Origin: Thermostichus vulcanus str. 'Rupite'
GTDB taxonomy: Bacteria > Cyanobacteriota > Cyanobacteriia > Thermostichales > Thermostichaceae
Direction: 5' to 3'
Assembly: GCF_022848905.1 (NCBI RefSeq)
Contig: NZ_JAFIRA010000035.1
Location: 1 to 42,845, forward strand
DNA: 42,845 bases
Shown here: positions 17,371 to 26,721 of the stretch, piece by piece
Position numbering within the stretch: the first letter of the stretch is position 1
Layout of the letters: every line of letters begins with the position of its first letter
Translations under genes and position numbers: made by a program
The notes under the pieces: generated by a model
What the model saw: only the letters and a program-made list of their open reading frames with translations
Told to the model about the DNA's origin: nothing
Database searches by the model: none

Positions 17371-19119
17371 CTAATTTTCAGCGGGATCCGGCAGTAACTT
17401 CAACACCACCAAAGTTGTATCGTCCACAGACTCCGGCCGCATATAAATGTCCTCTTGCAGAATGTCCCCTTGCAGCAGCAGTTCAGGATCTTGGGGGGGG
17501 ATCCGAGCAAGGCGGGATCCCTGACGGCCTCGGAAGGCATCCATTTGCTCAAATAGGCTTTCCAGGATGTCTTGGGGAGAGTCGTAGCGGCGGGCTGCCC
17601 GCTGGATGGCTTCCATCAGTCCAGTGGTTTCCAGACGTTCGCCGCGGGTATTGGCCGCCTCCGTGTAGCCATCGGTGTAGTAGACTACCACATCTCCCGG
17701 TTGCAGTTGCACACAGCTTTCGGAGTAGTGGCTGTGGCTTTCCAATCCAATCAAAGCCCCCTCTGTGTCGAGGGCCTGAATTTGCTGAGTACGGGCCTGC
17801 CACCACAGGGTGGGGTTGTGGGCAGCGTTACTAAAACAGAGGCGATGGGAACGGGGATCGTACTCAGAGTAGAACAGGCTGATGAAACGATTGGAGTTTT
17901 CCAGATCGCTAAACATGGCTCGATTGAGGCGTTGGAGCACCCGCGCCGGTGAATGCCGGTTCAGGGCCTCAGCCCGCACCATCGCTCGGGTCATGCTCAT
18001 TAACATGCCAGCCGGTACCCCTTTGCCCATGACATCCCCAATGACAATGGCCAGGCGAAACGCTTCTGTCTCTTCGGGAGATCGAGATCCGGTTTGAGAA
18101 CCCGTCTCGGGGTTTGCCGGGGATCCCTCGGTGGGAATGAGAATGAAATCGTAGTAATCTCCCCCCACCTTGCTGGCAACACGGCAACGGGCCGCCAATT
18201 GAAGACCCTCCACCTGTGGGTATTTGCGGGGTAACAACTGCGTTTGGATGTAGGAGCCAATCTCCATTTCTTTTTCCAGGGCCACTTTGCGGCGGAGGGC
18301 CGCTGTCAGTTCAGCATTCTCGATTCCCACTGCCGCTTGGTCGGCGATCACCCGTAGCATCTGTTGACGACGCTCATCCCAGTGATAATCCGGCTGGCAA
18401 CTAAACACGTATAAACGTCCCCGCACCGAGTTGCGAATTAACAGAGGAGTGCCAAACAACTGCACGTCTGGCCCCAGCTTCTGCCGCAACCGCTCATCCA
18501 AAAGGTGCTCTAGAGCAGGGATTTTAACCGATAAAGGCAGGGATCCCTCTGTTGGGGTGGCACGTTCCTGGGCGGAGAGGGTTTGGGTAATCCGCTCCAT
18601 TTCGGCCCGGATCTGCTCGCGGCGATTCAGGTCAGAACAATGCAGTTGCTCCAGTTGAATGGTGCCATTTGGGTTAAACAGCACCAGCGCTCCCCCTTCT
18701 GCATCCGTCAGGTGGCTGGCTACAAAAGCCGTCAGCTCCAGAATTTGGTTCAGGTTGTTAAAAGAACGCAGCGCAAAGGCCAAGGCTCCAAACAAATTCT
18801 GCAACCGCTGTTGCTCTTTCCCCAGCTCCGCGATCCGCTCCCGCAGGGTTGGAGCAGGAACAATTGCCGGATTTACCTCCGGCAGTTCAATCACATCAGG
18901 GGAAATGCCCGGTGGGCAGGTGGGATCCTCTTCCGGGCCAACCTGAGCAGACCGCAGATCCCCGAGGTCGTCTTCCGGTGTCAATGGCTGGGAAGTCGGG
19001 CCTACAGAAAACAAGTCTGAATCAGAACCTTGAGCGGATACCTTTTCTGCCCAAGGGGATTCTGACAGCCCAACATGGGGTTGTGAGGGAGGAGCCTGTT
19101 TGGGGCTGTGATCATCCAT
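17371..19119 (-). CDS. GAF-domain PP2C-type (SpoIIE/RsbU) serine phosphatase
   Basis: About 582 residues in three parts: a Pro/Ser-rich acidic tail (1-90), a GAF sensor domain (about 105-270, after a short coiled coil RIAELGKEQQRLQNLF), and a C-terminal SpoIIE-type PP2C domain from about 285. The phosphatase has KVGGDYYD at 318-325 and VIGDVMGKG near 368, supplying the metal-binding Asp residues, and a later DVVVYYTDGYTEA. Such proteins dephosphorylate an anti-sigma-factor antagonist in partner-switching pathways in response to a ligand or redox signal in GAF. No kinase or STAS gene is adjacent. The frame extends to 19242, but ATG 19119 (MDDHSPKQ) fits better because upstream residues look membrane-like and unrelated. 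Confidence 0.88.
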   Translation of the reverse strand: MDDHSPKQAPPSQPHVGLSESPWAEKVSAQGSDSDLFSVGPTSQPLTPEDDLGDLRSAQVGPEEDPTCPPGISPDVIELPEVNPAIVPAPTLRERIAELGKEQQRLQNLFGALAFALRSFNNLNQILELTAFVASHLTDAEGGALVLFNPNGTIQLEQLHCSDLNRREQIRAEMERITQTLSAQERATPTEGSLPLSVKIPALEHLLDERLRQKLGPDVQLFGTPLLIRNSVRGRLYVFSCQPDYHWDERRQQMLRVIADQAAVGIENAELTAALRRKVALEKEMEIGSYIQTQLLPRKYPQVEGLQLAARCRVASKVGGDYYDFILIPTEGSPANPETGSQTGSRSPEETEAFRLAIVIGDVMGKGVPAGMLMSMTRAMVRAEALNRHSPARVLQRLNRAMFSDLENSNRFISLFYSEYDPRSHRLCFSNAAHNPTLWWQARTQQIQALDTEGALIGLESHSHYSESCVQLQPGDVVVYYTDGYTEAANTRGERLETTGLMEAIQRAARRYDSPQDILESLFEQMDAFRGRQGSRLARIPPQDPELLLQGDILQEDIYMRPESVDDTTLVVLKLLPDPAEN

Positions 19120-19314
19120 GTGAGATCCGCGTTGGGGAAAAATGGCCCTGAGGATCCAGGAGGGTAGGATCCCGCTCAGCCGGGGGTGACCCCTTGAAAA
19201 CATAACGACACAGCTTAGCAAAGATACCACAAGCTTTGTCACAGAACTTGCCGAACGACAGCTATCAGTTAAGGGGGTGTCCGCTGCAAGGCTTTGCTGG
19301 CAGCCTTTTCCTCC

Positions 19315-19342
19315 CTAGATAGATATAGAGATCTAGATAGAT
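19315..19342. repeat. 10-bp direct repeat near the glycosyltransferase 3' end
   Basis: CTAGATAGAT at 19315-19324 recurs at 19333-19342, 8 bases apart, in the 240-base region between the glycosyltransferase and phosphatase genes. A weak AAGGCT/AGCCTT hairpin (19288-19307) lies beside it. Confidence 0.5.
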
Positions 19343-19362
19343 TCGCTTGGCTCTGGGAAGGG

Positions 19363-20535
19363 TCATAGTCGCTGACGGGATCCCTGGCAAAGCTGCCGGT
19401 AGAGGTGTTCCACCTGACTAATGTTGTGGCTAAGGGTATAGCGCTCCAGTACCCGTTGACGAGCTTTCATCCCCAGGAGCTGGGTAAATTCCCGTTGATC
19501 CCGCAACAAAGGTAGCAACGTTTGCAGATCAGAGGTCACTCGCGCGGGATCAAGCAGGATCCCGGCCCCATCCGCCAAAACCTCACCATCCGCCCCTACA
19601 TCGGTGGCCACAGGAGCTAGCCCACAGGCCATGGCCTCCAACAGAGATAAGGATAGCCCCTCGATCAAAGAGGGCAAAATAAATACATCGGCCCCGCGCA
19701 AGATCTCGATACGCTGTTGATCCTCAGCCACATACCCCAGCCAGTGGATCCCGTGCTGAGCGTTGTAAAAGGGCTTGAGGCTGTTGACCAGCGGCCCATC
19801 CCCCAAGATCAACAGACCGCAGTTTTCCCCCAGTTGTGATTGCTTCCAGGCTTTGAGCAGAGCTTCAAGGTTTTTCTCCGGGGAAACCCGCCCTTGATAG
19901 ACAAAAATCCGCTGCAAACCCAGCCGCTGTTTCAAGCTAGAAGGGCCGGGAGCATATTTGTCCACATCGACCCCATTGGGAATGACCACCACCTGTTCAC
20001 CCCTCACCCCCAGCTTGATTAAAATCTCCCGTTGGGTTTCAGAGAAAACAATGGTGCGATCGTAGTTGGCCAGGGAGGGCGCATAGATCTGATAAGCCAG
20101 GTGTTGGGTGCGGGAGGCAATGTTGCGTCGCCGCCGGTCGAAGGCGGGATGGAAAGTAGCCACCAGAGGTTGCTGCAGCTCTGCACAGATCTCCGGCAGC
20201 ACAAAATCGATTGGAGAAATCGTCAAGGAGGCATGTACCAGATCGGGCTTGAGCTCCTGCAGAGCCTGGGTAAGCACCCGGGTCGCGTTAGGGGCTGGAA
20301 TCGTATAAATCTGGGACTTGTACAAGCACGGCAGGGAAACATCCCGTCCATCCAATTCCGCCCGCCAATCCCCACTGGATCCCTTCCCTTTATCGGGTTC
20401 AGAGGATTGGCCTTCATGGGTGAAGTGAAAAAAGCTCACCTGGTGCCCCCGATCCAGGAGGCCGTTGGTCACCTCGCGGCTGTAGGTGACATTGCCACAA
20501 AAGGGGTTTTTCTTGCCTATCCAGGCGATGTGCAT
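19363..20535 (-). CDS. Glycosyltransferase family 4 (GT-B) enzyme
   Basis: A 390-residue GT-B enzyme. The N-terminal Rossmann half begins MHIAWIGKKNPFCGNVTYSREV, and contains ATFHPAFDRRRR. The C-terminal half carries the GT4 donor-binding features: FVYQGRVSPEKNLEALL, LILGDGPL and SLIEGLSLSLLEAMACG, the E-X7-E motif in which the two Glu bind the nucleotide sugar. It transfers a sugar to a lipid, polysaccharide or small acceptor at the cytoplasmic face; the sugar is unknown. It differs from SqdX and no dedicated polysaccharide cluster surrounds it, though a GDP-fucose-type enzyme is encoded at 8.6 kb. Confidence 0.88.
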   Translation of the reverse strand: MHIAWIGKKNPFCGNVTYSREVTNGLLDRGHQVSFFHFTHEGQSSEPDKGKGSSGDWRAELDGRDVSLPCLYKSQIYTIPAPNATRVLTQALQELKPDLVHASLTISPIDFVLPEICAELQQPLVATFHPAFDRRRRNIASRTQHLAYQIYAPSLANYDRTIVFSETQREILIKLGVRGEQVVVIPNGVDVDKYAPGPSSLKQRLGLQRIFVYQGRVSPEKNLEALLKAWKQSQLGENCGLLILGDGPLVNSLKPFYNAQHGIHWLGYVAEDQQRIEILRGADVFILPSLIEGLSLSLLEAMACGLAPVATDVGADGEVLADGAGILLDPARVTSDLQTLLPLLRDQREFTQLLGMKARQRVLERYTLSHNISQVEHLYRQLCQGSRQRL

Positions 20536-20705
20536 GGGTCTATCCCTATATCCCTATTGAGCTAAGCGGGAGAAGCTGCAAGGGGAGGCTCGATTCTGAA
20601 GCCTTTCTTAAGGCTAGCAGAGTCGGATCCCACTCCAGACCATAACCCCAAAAAGGGATCCCTGCCCCCCTGCCCTAACTTGTTTTACGGGTGTTCAAGC
20701 TTGAT

Positions 20706-22259
20706 TTATGGGTCAAGAACGTGTTCTTTTTCATTCCGACCCAACAGGCCCCAAGTGTAGAGGCCAGCCAGACCTGCTACAATCGCTAGCCCGAGAAACA
20801 CCCAGGATAGTCCCAAATAGGTCTCCGCTACCCCTGTCAACACCAGCGGCAAGCTGAGGGCGATATTGGCCACGTTGTTCTGTAATCCAAAGACCTTCCC
20901 CCGCAGCTGTTCGGGAGTTTCTTCCTGGATCAAGGTTTGCATTGGCACTGCCACCAGGGCTCCGGCACAGCCCAGTAGGGCAATCAATCCCAAGCTGGGG
21001 AACAACCAGTCCGTCGTCCAAGCAAGGGCTCCCAAGGTCCCACAAAGCAACGCCGATCCCAGCCCAATCCAAGCACGGCGACTCACCTGTCGGCCCGTAT
21101 GCCCCACCCAAAAGGCTCCGATTCCCATGCCCAACCCGGCGGCAGCCAGCAACACCCCGAACTGATCCGGATCCAGCTCCACCATCACCTCCGCCATGCG
21201 TACTGCCAAAACCGCCAGTGCTGCAAACAGAGAGTAAAGCACCACCACCTGTACCAAAGCCGCTTTAATGGCTGGCATTTGCCCGATGTATTGCAGCCCC
21301 AGTTTTAAGTCTTCCCAAACATGAGGAGCCTCCCGACTGTGAGGTTCCAACTTCTCGTGGGGCTGGAGGAGCAACAACAGGAATCCCGCTAACAGATAAG
21401 CGGCTCCCACCAGCAATTCAGGCCCTACCTCCAAGTTCGGCAGCCAAGCGCGCACCCAATGATCCGCCAAAGTTAGCAAGGGTTCCCCAATCGCAAACCC
21501 GACGATCACCGAAGCCATCATTGTGGTGGTGTAGAGGGAGTTGGCCGCCAACAGATCCCGTTTCGGCAGGATCAAGGGCAGAGTCGCCTGTTCCGCTGGG
21601 GCAAAAAACTGAGTCAGGGTGGAAACAGCAAAACTCACCAGCAAAAGTCCAGCAAATCCCAAGGGGATCCCTGGCCAAAGCTGATGATTGGCGGTGAACC
21701 ACAGTAGGGGTGGCAACAGCAGCACCAGGATCCCGCGCACCAGGTTGGAGCAAACCAGCACCCCTTTTTTCAGCCAGCGATCGACAAACACCCCCGCCAC
21801 GCTGCCCAACAACATCGCCGGCAAGGTAAAGGCCAGCATGATCGCCGACACCCAACCACTGATGGAGGCCCCTTGCGGCTGAAATTGATTGGAAGTCAAC
21901 CCGATCAACAACACCAACAACACCTTATCGGCCAACTGGGAGCACACCTGCCCCATCCACAGCAACAGAAAATTGCGTTGGCGCAAGACGGCCAAAAAAT
22001 TCTCCACCCCCGGCCTAGAAAACCCCTTTGCCGTATCCCCATCTTTCTCTTCAGACTGTTCTTCAGACAGAGGTTCTGGTGCGGGATCCCTGGGTTCCAG
22101 AGAACGGGACATCGGAGCGGTGTCGGGCTCAGCAGGAGTATCTTCTAGTTCTGAACTCGGCTCTAGGGTCTGGAGATGAGGGAAATCCTCTGGATCAGGA
22201 TACAAGGGGTGGGAATCCTGCTCCCTATCCGACCCATCCCATCGTTGCTCCAAGGTCAT
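20706..22259 (-). CDS. Major facilitator superfamily transporter with long acidic N terminus
   Basis: A 517-residue protein: the first ~85 residues are soluble, Pro/Glu/Ser/Asp-rich and probably disordered, and the remainder has about twelve membrane helices. MFS-type features include the loop VDRWLKKGVLV after helix 2 (a motif-A-like Asp-Arg), FAPAEQATLPLIL and the helix-11 region. The pattern resembles MFS carriers of the MdfA/Bcr-like or enterobactin-exporter (EntS-like) type, but the substrate is unknown. It starts with ATG at 22259. Neighbours give no clue. Confidence 0.83.
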   Translation of the reverse strand: MTLEQRWDGSDREQDSHPLYPDPEDFPHLQTLEPSSELEDTPAEPDTAPMSRSLEPRDPAPEPLSEEQSEEKDGDTAKGFSRPGVENFLAVLRQRNFLLLWMGQVCSQLADKVLLVLLIGLTSNQFQPQGASISGWVSAIMLAFTLPAMLLGSVAGVFVDRWLKKGVLVCSNLVRGILVLLLPPLLWFTANHQLWPGIPLGFAGLLLVSFAVSTLTQFFAPAEQATLPLILPKRDLLAANSLYTTTMMASVIVGFAIGEPLLTLADHWVRAWLPNLEVGPELLVGAAYLLAGFLLLLLQPHEKLEPHSREAPHVWEDLKLGLQYIGQMPAIKAALVQVVVLYSLFAALAVLAVRMAEVMVELDPDQFGVLLAAAGLGMGIGAFWVGHTGRQVSRRAWIGLGSALLCGTLGALAWTTDWLFPSLGLIALLGCAGALVAVPMQTLIQEETPEQLRGKVFGLQNNVANIALSLPLVLTGVAETYLGLSWVFLGLAIVAGLAGLYTWGLLGRNEKEHVLDP

Positions 22260-22409
22260 AGTGCTCCCGCCGCGACTCGCCCATCTCTTCAGCCTTTACC
22301 CCAAGATGGAAACCCAATCCATCACCAACGATCAGCCAAGGCTGAAGATGAGGTGCCCCGATCTTATCTCCTCAGCAGGTTCCGCAAACAAAATCCAGAA
22401 ACCGAAGGT

Positions 22410-22754
22410 TTAACCTTCTGCTGGGGCCAAGGAGCGTAAGGGATCCGGAATAGACTCGCTCGGAGCCTCAAAACAACCCCTCTCTACAAAAGTGAGGCGC
22501 AGACTCAACCAGCGAATGAAATCGGCATCCGTGGAAATCACCGCCCCCACAGCCCCGCTCAGCTTGGCTCGTACCGGCTCCAGAGCTTGAGTCTCCAGAA
22601 AAGCAGGTTCCGGTACCCAAAAGAAATCGATGGGACGGTTGTGCTCTGCGTAGTACCGACGGCGCTCTTCTAGCACTTCCTCTAACGGTTCAGAACGCAA
22701 AAAAGATAGGCTGGCAGCCACAAAATGGTAGGTGACAGGTTCGGCAGCGGACAT
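22410..22754 (-). CDS. ycf54: Ycf54-like subunit of the Mg-protoporphyrin monomethyl ester cyclase
   Basis: A 114-residue protein matching the Ycf54 (DUF2488) family in length and key segments: TYHFVAASLSFLRSEPLEEVLEERR, the IDFFWVPEPAFLE strand, STDADFIRWLSLRL and FEAPSESIPDPLRSL at the end. It is a required accessory factor of the oxygen-dependent cyclase (AcsF/CycI) that forms ring E of chlorophyll; membrane-associated through its partner. I use the ATG at 22752-22754; upstream MPFTCTES is not family-like. Of all genes here it is one of the clearest chloroplast/cyanobacterial markers. The acsF gene is not in the window. Confidence 0.92.
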   Translation of the reverse strand: MSAAEPVTYHFVAASLSFLRSEPLEEVLEERRRYYAEHNRPIDFFWVPEPAFLETQALEPVRAKLSGAVGAVISTDADFIRWLSLRLTFVERGCFEAPSESIPDPLRSLAPAEG

Positions 22755-22841
22755 ACTTTCTGTGCAGGTAAAGGGCATACGAAAGCAAATAGGGCTGGGA
22801 TCCCCCGACCAAAGCGCATCATACCCCGAATGCCATAGAGC

Positions 22842-23303
22842 CTAGAAATTGGCGGATTTAAGCAGGTGTAGCGCTGGATCCCGGGAGCTGCAGAGAGCCT
22901 GACATTCCTCTAACTGCTGCACAGTGGGCAAGCGGGTCATGAGCTCTTCAGGGGGCATGTAGTGTTCGGCGGCTTGCCTCAGGGTGGGAAGAGCCTGTGC
23001 GGCCCATTCCTGTGCCCAGAGATCCGCTTCACTGCTCCCCCCCTGCTCCAGCAGTTCCTGGCAAAGGGCAGTAGAGCGCTCCAAGTCACCGCTGCGCTGG
23101 TAGGCCATCACCAGGGCAACCTGGGCCAAAGTACACTCCGAGGGATCCATGCGAGAGCCATTTCGCTCACTCAAGCGGCGAGGAGCGCTCTCTTGAATCG
23201 AACAGCAATAACAGAAAGATTCGAGAAGATTAATCGCCTCCAGGTAGCGCTCCTGCTTCAGGGCAGTGATGCCAGCGCGGAGGGATCCAGTTGAGTAGGA
23301 CAT
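22842..23303 (-). CDS. Tetratricopeptide-like protein
   Basis: About 153 residues from the ATG at 23301-23303. Predicted all-helical, with two or three TPR-like helix pairs: LRAGITALKQERYLEAINLLESF near 8-30 and AQVALVMAYQRSGDLERSTALCQELLEQG near 59-87. It ends with two further helices and has several cysteines, including CYCC in the first repeat. It may act as a protein-interaction factor; the partner is unknown. It lies on the same strand as ycf54, about 90 bases upstream, so they may be transcribed together. Confidence 0.6.
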   Translation of the reverse strand: MSYSTGSLRAGITALKQERYLEAINLLESFCYCCSIQESAPRRLSERNGSRMDPSECTLAQVALVMAYQRSGDLERSTALCQELLEQGGSSEADLWAQEWAAQALPTLRQAAEHYMPPEELMTRLPTVQQLEECQALCSSRDPALHLLKSANF

Positions 23304-23482
23304 GAGCCTAAGCACAAGAAAAGGTTCTGACAGCCTTGCACCCAAGGGTTATCAAATCAGGGTATGACCCGGCTTTGTATCCAAATTTCGCGTCTAACAC
23401 TACTATACATCCTCTGGACAAATGGCTGTGGATCGGATCCCCTTGCTTGCAGTCCGACAGAGCCCCTTGTCTAGATTGGCTC

Positions 23483-24601
23483 TTACCGTTTGCGGGCCAG
23501 GGTGTAAGTGCTCACATAATGGGTTTCTCGCCGCAACACCTCACAACCCGCCTGTTGCAGCCGTTCACCTAAATCATCGCGGATGTAGTCGCGGTAGTAG
23601 GGCTCATGGAACGTGTGCATAAAGGCTTCCATCGTCTCCTCTAGCTCCGGGGAGTCGAGCAATTGCACCGAGTCACAGATCACAAGCCATCCACCCGGCT
23701 TCACCACCCGGCTCATCTCGTGAATAACATTTTGGCGGGCTGGGCCGGGCAACTCATGAAACAGAAAAACGCTGGTCACTGCCTCGAAGGTGGCATCCGC
23801 GTAAGGCATGGCCTCCGCATTGGCCCGCAACAGTTGGGGCAGTTCTCCCGGCAACTCCTGTAAAAGCTGGTTGGCTTTGCGTAGATAGGCAGCAGAAAGA
23901 TCCAACCCATAGAGGGCGGCTTTGGGCAGGGATCCCCGTAACATGCGCAGCGTTCGTCCTGTGCCGCAGGCTACATCGAGGATATGGGGGCTGGTTAAAG
24001 TGGGATCCAGAGCATCTTTCAGTAGCCGAATGATCCGACGGCGCATCGCATCCGCTGTGCCGCCAAACAACAACTCCACCTGCAGGTCGTACAGCTCAGC
24101 CGAGTCATCGCTCAAGTAGCCATTGGTTTGGTAGTGGAAATTCTGGAGGTAGTACTTCGGGTAACCTTCGGTGGAAATATCCTCAGAAAACTCTTGATAG
24201 CGCTTGCCATGAACCCGCCGGGCAATTTGCGGCAGATCCAACCACACTTCCGGGTAGTGGCGGGCAAAATCTAGCCAAGGGTTGTCAAACAATAGAGCAT
24301 GCGGGTAATACCCTGCTTCGGCATCTTGCCAATCGGCCTGCAGAAGTTGCTCGTATCGAGCCCGCAAAATCTGCAACGTGGCAGCACTAACCCCGACTCG
24401 TGCCCGTGGGGGGATAGATTTTCCTGATGAGAGAGCTTGCAGGTCACTGAGCAAGGAGAGCATTAGCTCAGAAGCCTGGGTGGAGAGAGCTTTATGAGCG
24501 AAGCCAAAGATGTTTTTGCTCCACTGAAAAGCGCGATAGGCCGCCTCCCCAAGGGGAGAGGGAATCGGCAGTGACAGCTCGGGGCTCAGTTGCATGCTCA
24601 T
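23483..24601 (-). CDS. Class I SAM-dependent methyltransferase with a cyanobacterial N-terminal extension
   Basis: A 372-residue protein. The C-terminal half is a Rossmann-type methyltransferase: glycine motif I LDVACGTGRTLR, acidic motif II with GLDLSAAY, EAMPYADATFEAVTSVFLFHEL and VVKPGGWLVICDS. The N-terminal ~170 residues are all-helical and not a methyltransferase part; they may bind the substrate. Similar proteins are widespread in cyanobacteria with no proven target. The ATG at 24601 is chosen (MSMQLSPEL); the frame to 24724 lacks good signals. The substrate (lipid, quinone or other small molecule) is not evident. Confidence 0.8.
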   Translation of the reverse strand: MSMQLSPELSLPIPSPLGEAAYRAFQWSKNIFGFAHKALSTQASELMLSLLSDLQALSSGKSIPPRARVGVSAATLQILRARYEQLLQADWQDAEAGYYPHALLFDNPWLDFARHYPEVWLDLPQIARRVHGKRYQEFSEDISTEGYPKYYLQNFHYQTNGYLSDDSAELYDLQVELLFGGTADAMRRRIIRLLKDALDPTLTSPHILDVACGTGRTLRMLRGSLPKAALYGLDLSAAYLRKANQLLQELPGELPQLLRANAEAMPYADATFEAVTSVFLFHELPGPARQNVIHEMSRVVKPGGWLVICDSVQLLDSPELEETMEAFMHTFHEPYYRDYIRDDLGERLQQAGCEVLRRETHYVSTYTLARKR

Positions 24602-24749
24602 ACCCTGCAAATTGCGAATGCTTAACGTTTGTTTACATCGATTATAGCGAGGGCTTTCTCCACAAGGAGTAACCGTTGGGGGCGCAAGAGCGCAACAACC
24701 GCCACAAAAATCTGTGTAGCCCAAGCATGATCCACACCCATCTACCCAA

Positions 24750-24787
24750 ACGGGAGAGTACCCTAATGACGGGAGAGTAGCCTAATG
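24750..24787 (+). repeat. 19-bp tandem duplication upstream of the response regulator
   Basis: ACGGGAGAGTACCCTAATG at 24750-24768 is followed by ACGGGAGAGTAGCCTAATG at 24769-24787, identical but for one base. It lies 74 bases before the chosen start of the response-regulator gene and may be a duplicated operator. Confidence 0.65.
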
Positions 24788-24861
24788 ATCGACCTTGGTT
24801 TTCGGGGTTCATCAGGAAGGCTATGTGGGTTCAGCAACTGGGAGGATGGAGCACCCCTGGC

Positions 24862-25512
24862 ATGACAACCAAAACGGTGTTGGTGATCGACGATAGCATC
24901 ATGATCCGTAAGATGGTGGCCAGCATTCTGGCCGATCAGTTTGAGGTGCTAGAGGCCAAAGACGGCATGATGGGCATAGAAACCGCTAAAAAGCATCATC
25001 CCGATCTCATCTTGCTGGATTTTGTCATGCCGAAGATGGATGGCTACGATACGTTACAGGCCATTCGCCGCGAAGACAGCCTGAAAAACACTCCTGTGAT
25101 CATGATGTCGGGGTTGAAAGAACAGGTGACCTCCCGCATTCCGGAGCCCTTCATTGGCTTTGATTTCATCGAAAAACCGTTTGAGGCGGATGCCCTGCTC
25201 TCGCAAATTCGCAAGGCCCTGCAGGTTACTCCGAAGGCTGCACCAGAGCCAGGATCCGAAAGCAACACCCAACTGGTACTGAATAAGCTGACTGCAATCG
25301 AAACTCTGCTGATTCAGGGCACGGAGAACTTAATCCAACGGGAGGTGGTGACGCGGCTCTCCAGCATCAACCAGCGCATAGTCCGGCAAGAGGCCCGCAA
25401 TGCGAATCTGGAGGCGCGGATTGATAAGCTGACCACTGAAGTAGAGCGGCATACGCGCGGATTGGCTCTGATCATCAATGAGCTGCGACAAATTCGCAAA
25501 CTGTTGGGGTGA
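24862..25512 (+). CDS. CheY-like response regulator with C-terminal helical domain
   Basis: A 216-residue protein. Residues 1-120 are a receiver domain: acidic pair IDDS near the N terminus, phospho-acceptor Asp in LILLDFVMPKMDGYD, Ser in MMSG and Lys in FIEKPF. Instead of a DNA-binding domain it has a ~90-residue tail that is helical and coiled-coil like (LTAIETLLIQGTENLIQREVVTRLSSINQRI...), suggesting a protein partner or oligomerisation. It may act as a PatA/CheY-type output module. The start at 24862 has GGAG 10 bases upstream; an ATG at 24823 has AGGAAGG only 2 bases before it. No kinase gene is adjacent. Confidence 0.8.
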   Translation: MTTKTVLVIDDSIMIRKMVASILADQFEVLEAKDGMMGIETAKKHHPDLILLDFVMPKMDGYDTLQAIRREDSLKNTPVIMMSGLKEQVTSRIPEPFIGFDFIEKPFEADALLSQIRKALQVTPKAAPEPGSESNTQLVLNKLTAIETLLIQGTENLIQREVVTRLSSINQRIVRQEARNANLEARIDKLTTEVERHTRGLALIINELRQIRKLLG

Positions 25513-25554
25513 TCACGATGATTTTTAAGGGTCAGCTTTAGAGAGTTTGTGAAG

Positions 25555-26235
25555 ATGACTGAGCGTGCCTATCGCCATTTGGATGCGGTAACTGCCCTGT
25601 TTGTAGCAGTGTTGCTCATTTCTAATGTGGCCTCCAGCAAAATTGTAATCTTGGGGCCATTCACCTTCGATGGGGGCACCATCCTGTTCCCCCTCAGCTA
25701 CATTTTTGGCGACATTCTCACAGAAGTGTACGGCTATGCCCGCTCGCGGCGGGTGATCTGGTTGGGCTTTATCGCGGCAGCTCTGATGTCGGTCACCTTC
25801 ATGGTTGTGGGATCCCTGCCGGCTGCCCCCGACTGGCCCTATCAAGAAGCCTACGATCAAATCTTGGGCTTAACACCTCGCATTGTCTTGGCCAGCTTAA
25901 TCGCCTACTGGGCAGGAAGTTTTGCCAATGCCTATGTACTAGCACGTATGAAGGTGTTTACCCAGGGGCGATGGCTGTGGACACGAACCATCGGCTCCAC
26001 CTTAGTTGGGCAAGCAGTGGATACCGGATTGTTTGTGGTCATCGCTTTTTGGGGGGTGTTTCCTGGGCTGCTGGGCTTGATCCTTTCCAATTACCTGTTT
26101 AAGTGTGGGGTTGAGGCTCTGTGTACCCCCCTGACCTATACCATCACCGGCTGGCTCAAGCGGCAAGAAGGAGAAGACTGCTTTGATGTGGCCACTGATT
26201 TCAATCCTTTCCGCATCCAGTCTGCAGCTGAGTAA
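25555..26235 (+). CDS. Queuosine-precursor transporter (YhhQ/DUF165)
   Basis: A 226-residue inner-membrane protein with about six helices and the family's signature segments: LLISNVASSKIV, FPLSYIFGDILTEVYGYARSR and VYLKMKV-like YVLARMKV, then WTRTIGSTLVGQAVDTGLF. Proteins of this family import preQ0/preQ1 for tRNA queuosine synthesis. The cyanobacterium could need it if it lacks part of the de novo path; this is not testable here. The ATG at 25555 is preferred; a GTG at 25549 is possible. It lies 42 bases after the response-regulator gene, the two perhaps co-transcribed by chance of position. Confidence 0.88.
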   Translation: MTERAYRHLDAVTALFVAVLLISNVASSKIVILGPFTFDGGTILFPLSYIFGDILTEVYGYARSRRVIWLGFIAAALMSVTFMVVGSLPAAPDWPYQEAYDQILGLTPRIVLASLIAYWAGSFANAYVLARMKVFTQGRWLWTRTIGSTLVGQAVDTGLFVVIAFWGVFPGLLGLILSNYLFKCGVEALCTPLTYTITGWLKRQEGEDCFDVATDFNPFRIQSAAE

Positions 26236-26389
26236 ATTCATCGAGAGGGATCCCGATTTTGGTATAGTCAGAGCATTATCACATCCTGCTTCTGACGCAC
26301 GCTTGGCTGGGTCTGACTAAGCCATAAAGACTAGGGGCTGCCAGAAGTTTTTATCCAAGACTGAAAATTGCAATAGGGGGATCCGACTG

Positions 26390-26578
26390 ATGATGATGAT
26401 CATTTTCCAAATTGCCCTGCTGGTGCTCGTGCTATACAGTTTGCTGTTGTTGGTGGTGGTACCTGTGCTTTACAGCTCCTCGAGCGACTGGGGGCGGGGC
26501 AAAAACGTGATTTTGGTGGGATCCCTCCTCTGGGTGCTGATGGTGATCGGGGTGGGGCTGCTGAATTTCCTCAAGTGA
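26390..26578 (+). CDS. psbZ: Photosystem II protein PsbZ (Ycf9)
   Basis: A 62-residue protein of two membrane helices, exactly the usual length. The N-terminal helix follows a short MMMIIFQ start, the loop carries [11 protein letters not shown], and the second helix ends [20 protein letters not shown]. PsbZ stabilises the PSII core and its contact with light-harvesting antenna in the thylakoid. The run of three ATG codons (26390-26398) leaves the precise first residue uncertain. It stands alone, 155 bases after the queuosine transporter gene. A photosystem II subunit shows the host is an oxygenic phototroph. Confidence 0.9.
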   Translation: MMMIIFQIALLVLVLYSLLLLVVVPVLYSSSSDWGRGKNVILVGSLLWVLMVIGVGLLNFLK

Positions 26579-26721
26579 TTCGGGACGGATCCCAGCGAAG
26601 ACTAATTTAGTCTCTCTGGCAGGGATCCCTGTGCCCTTGACCGGGTATCTCCCAGCGGAGAGTAGGAGAAAGTGGGAGGGCTTAGGCTATGCTTTGAGTA
26701 TTCACCCGCCTGCGACACGGC

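Noticed and set aside
19288-19307. Terminator hairpin after the glycosyltransferase gene
   Set aside because: The stem is only 6 bp, with weak flanks and the T-rich side in the wrong orientation for the minus-strand gene.
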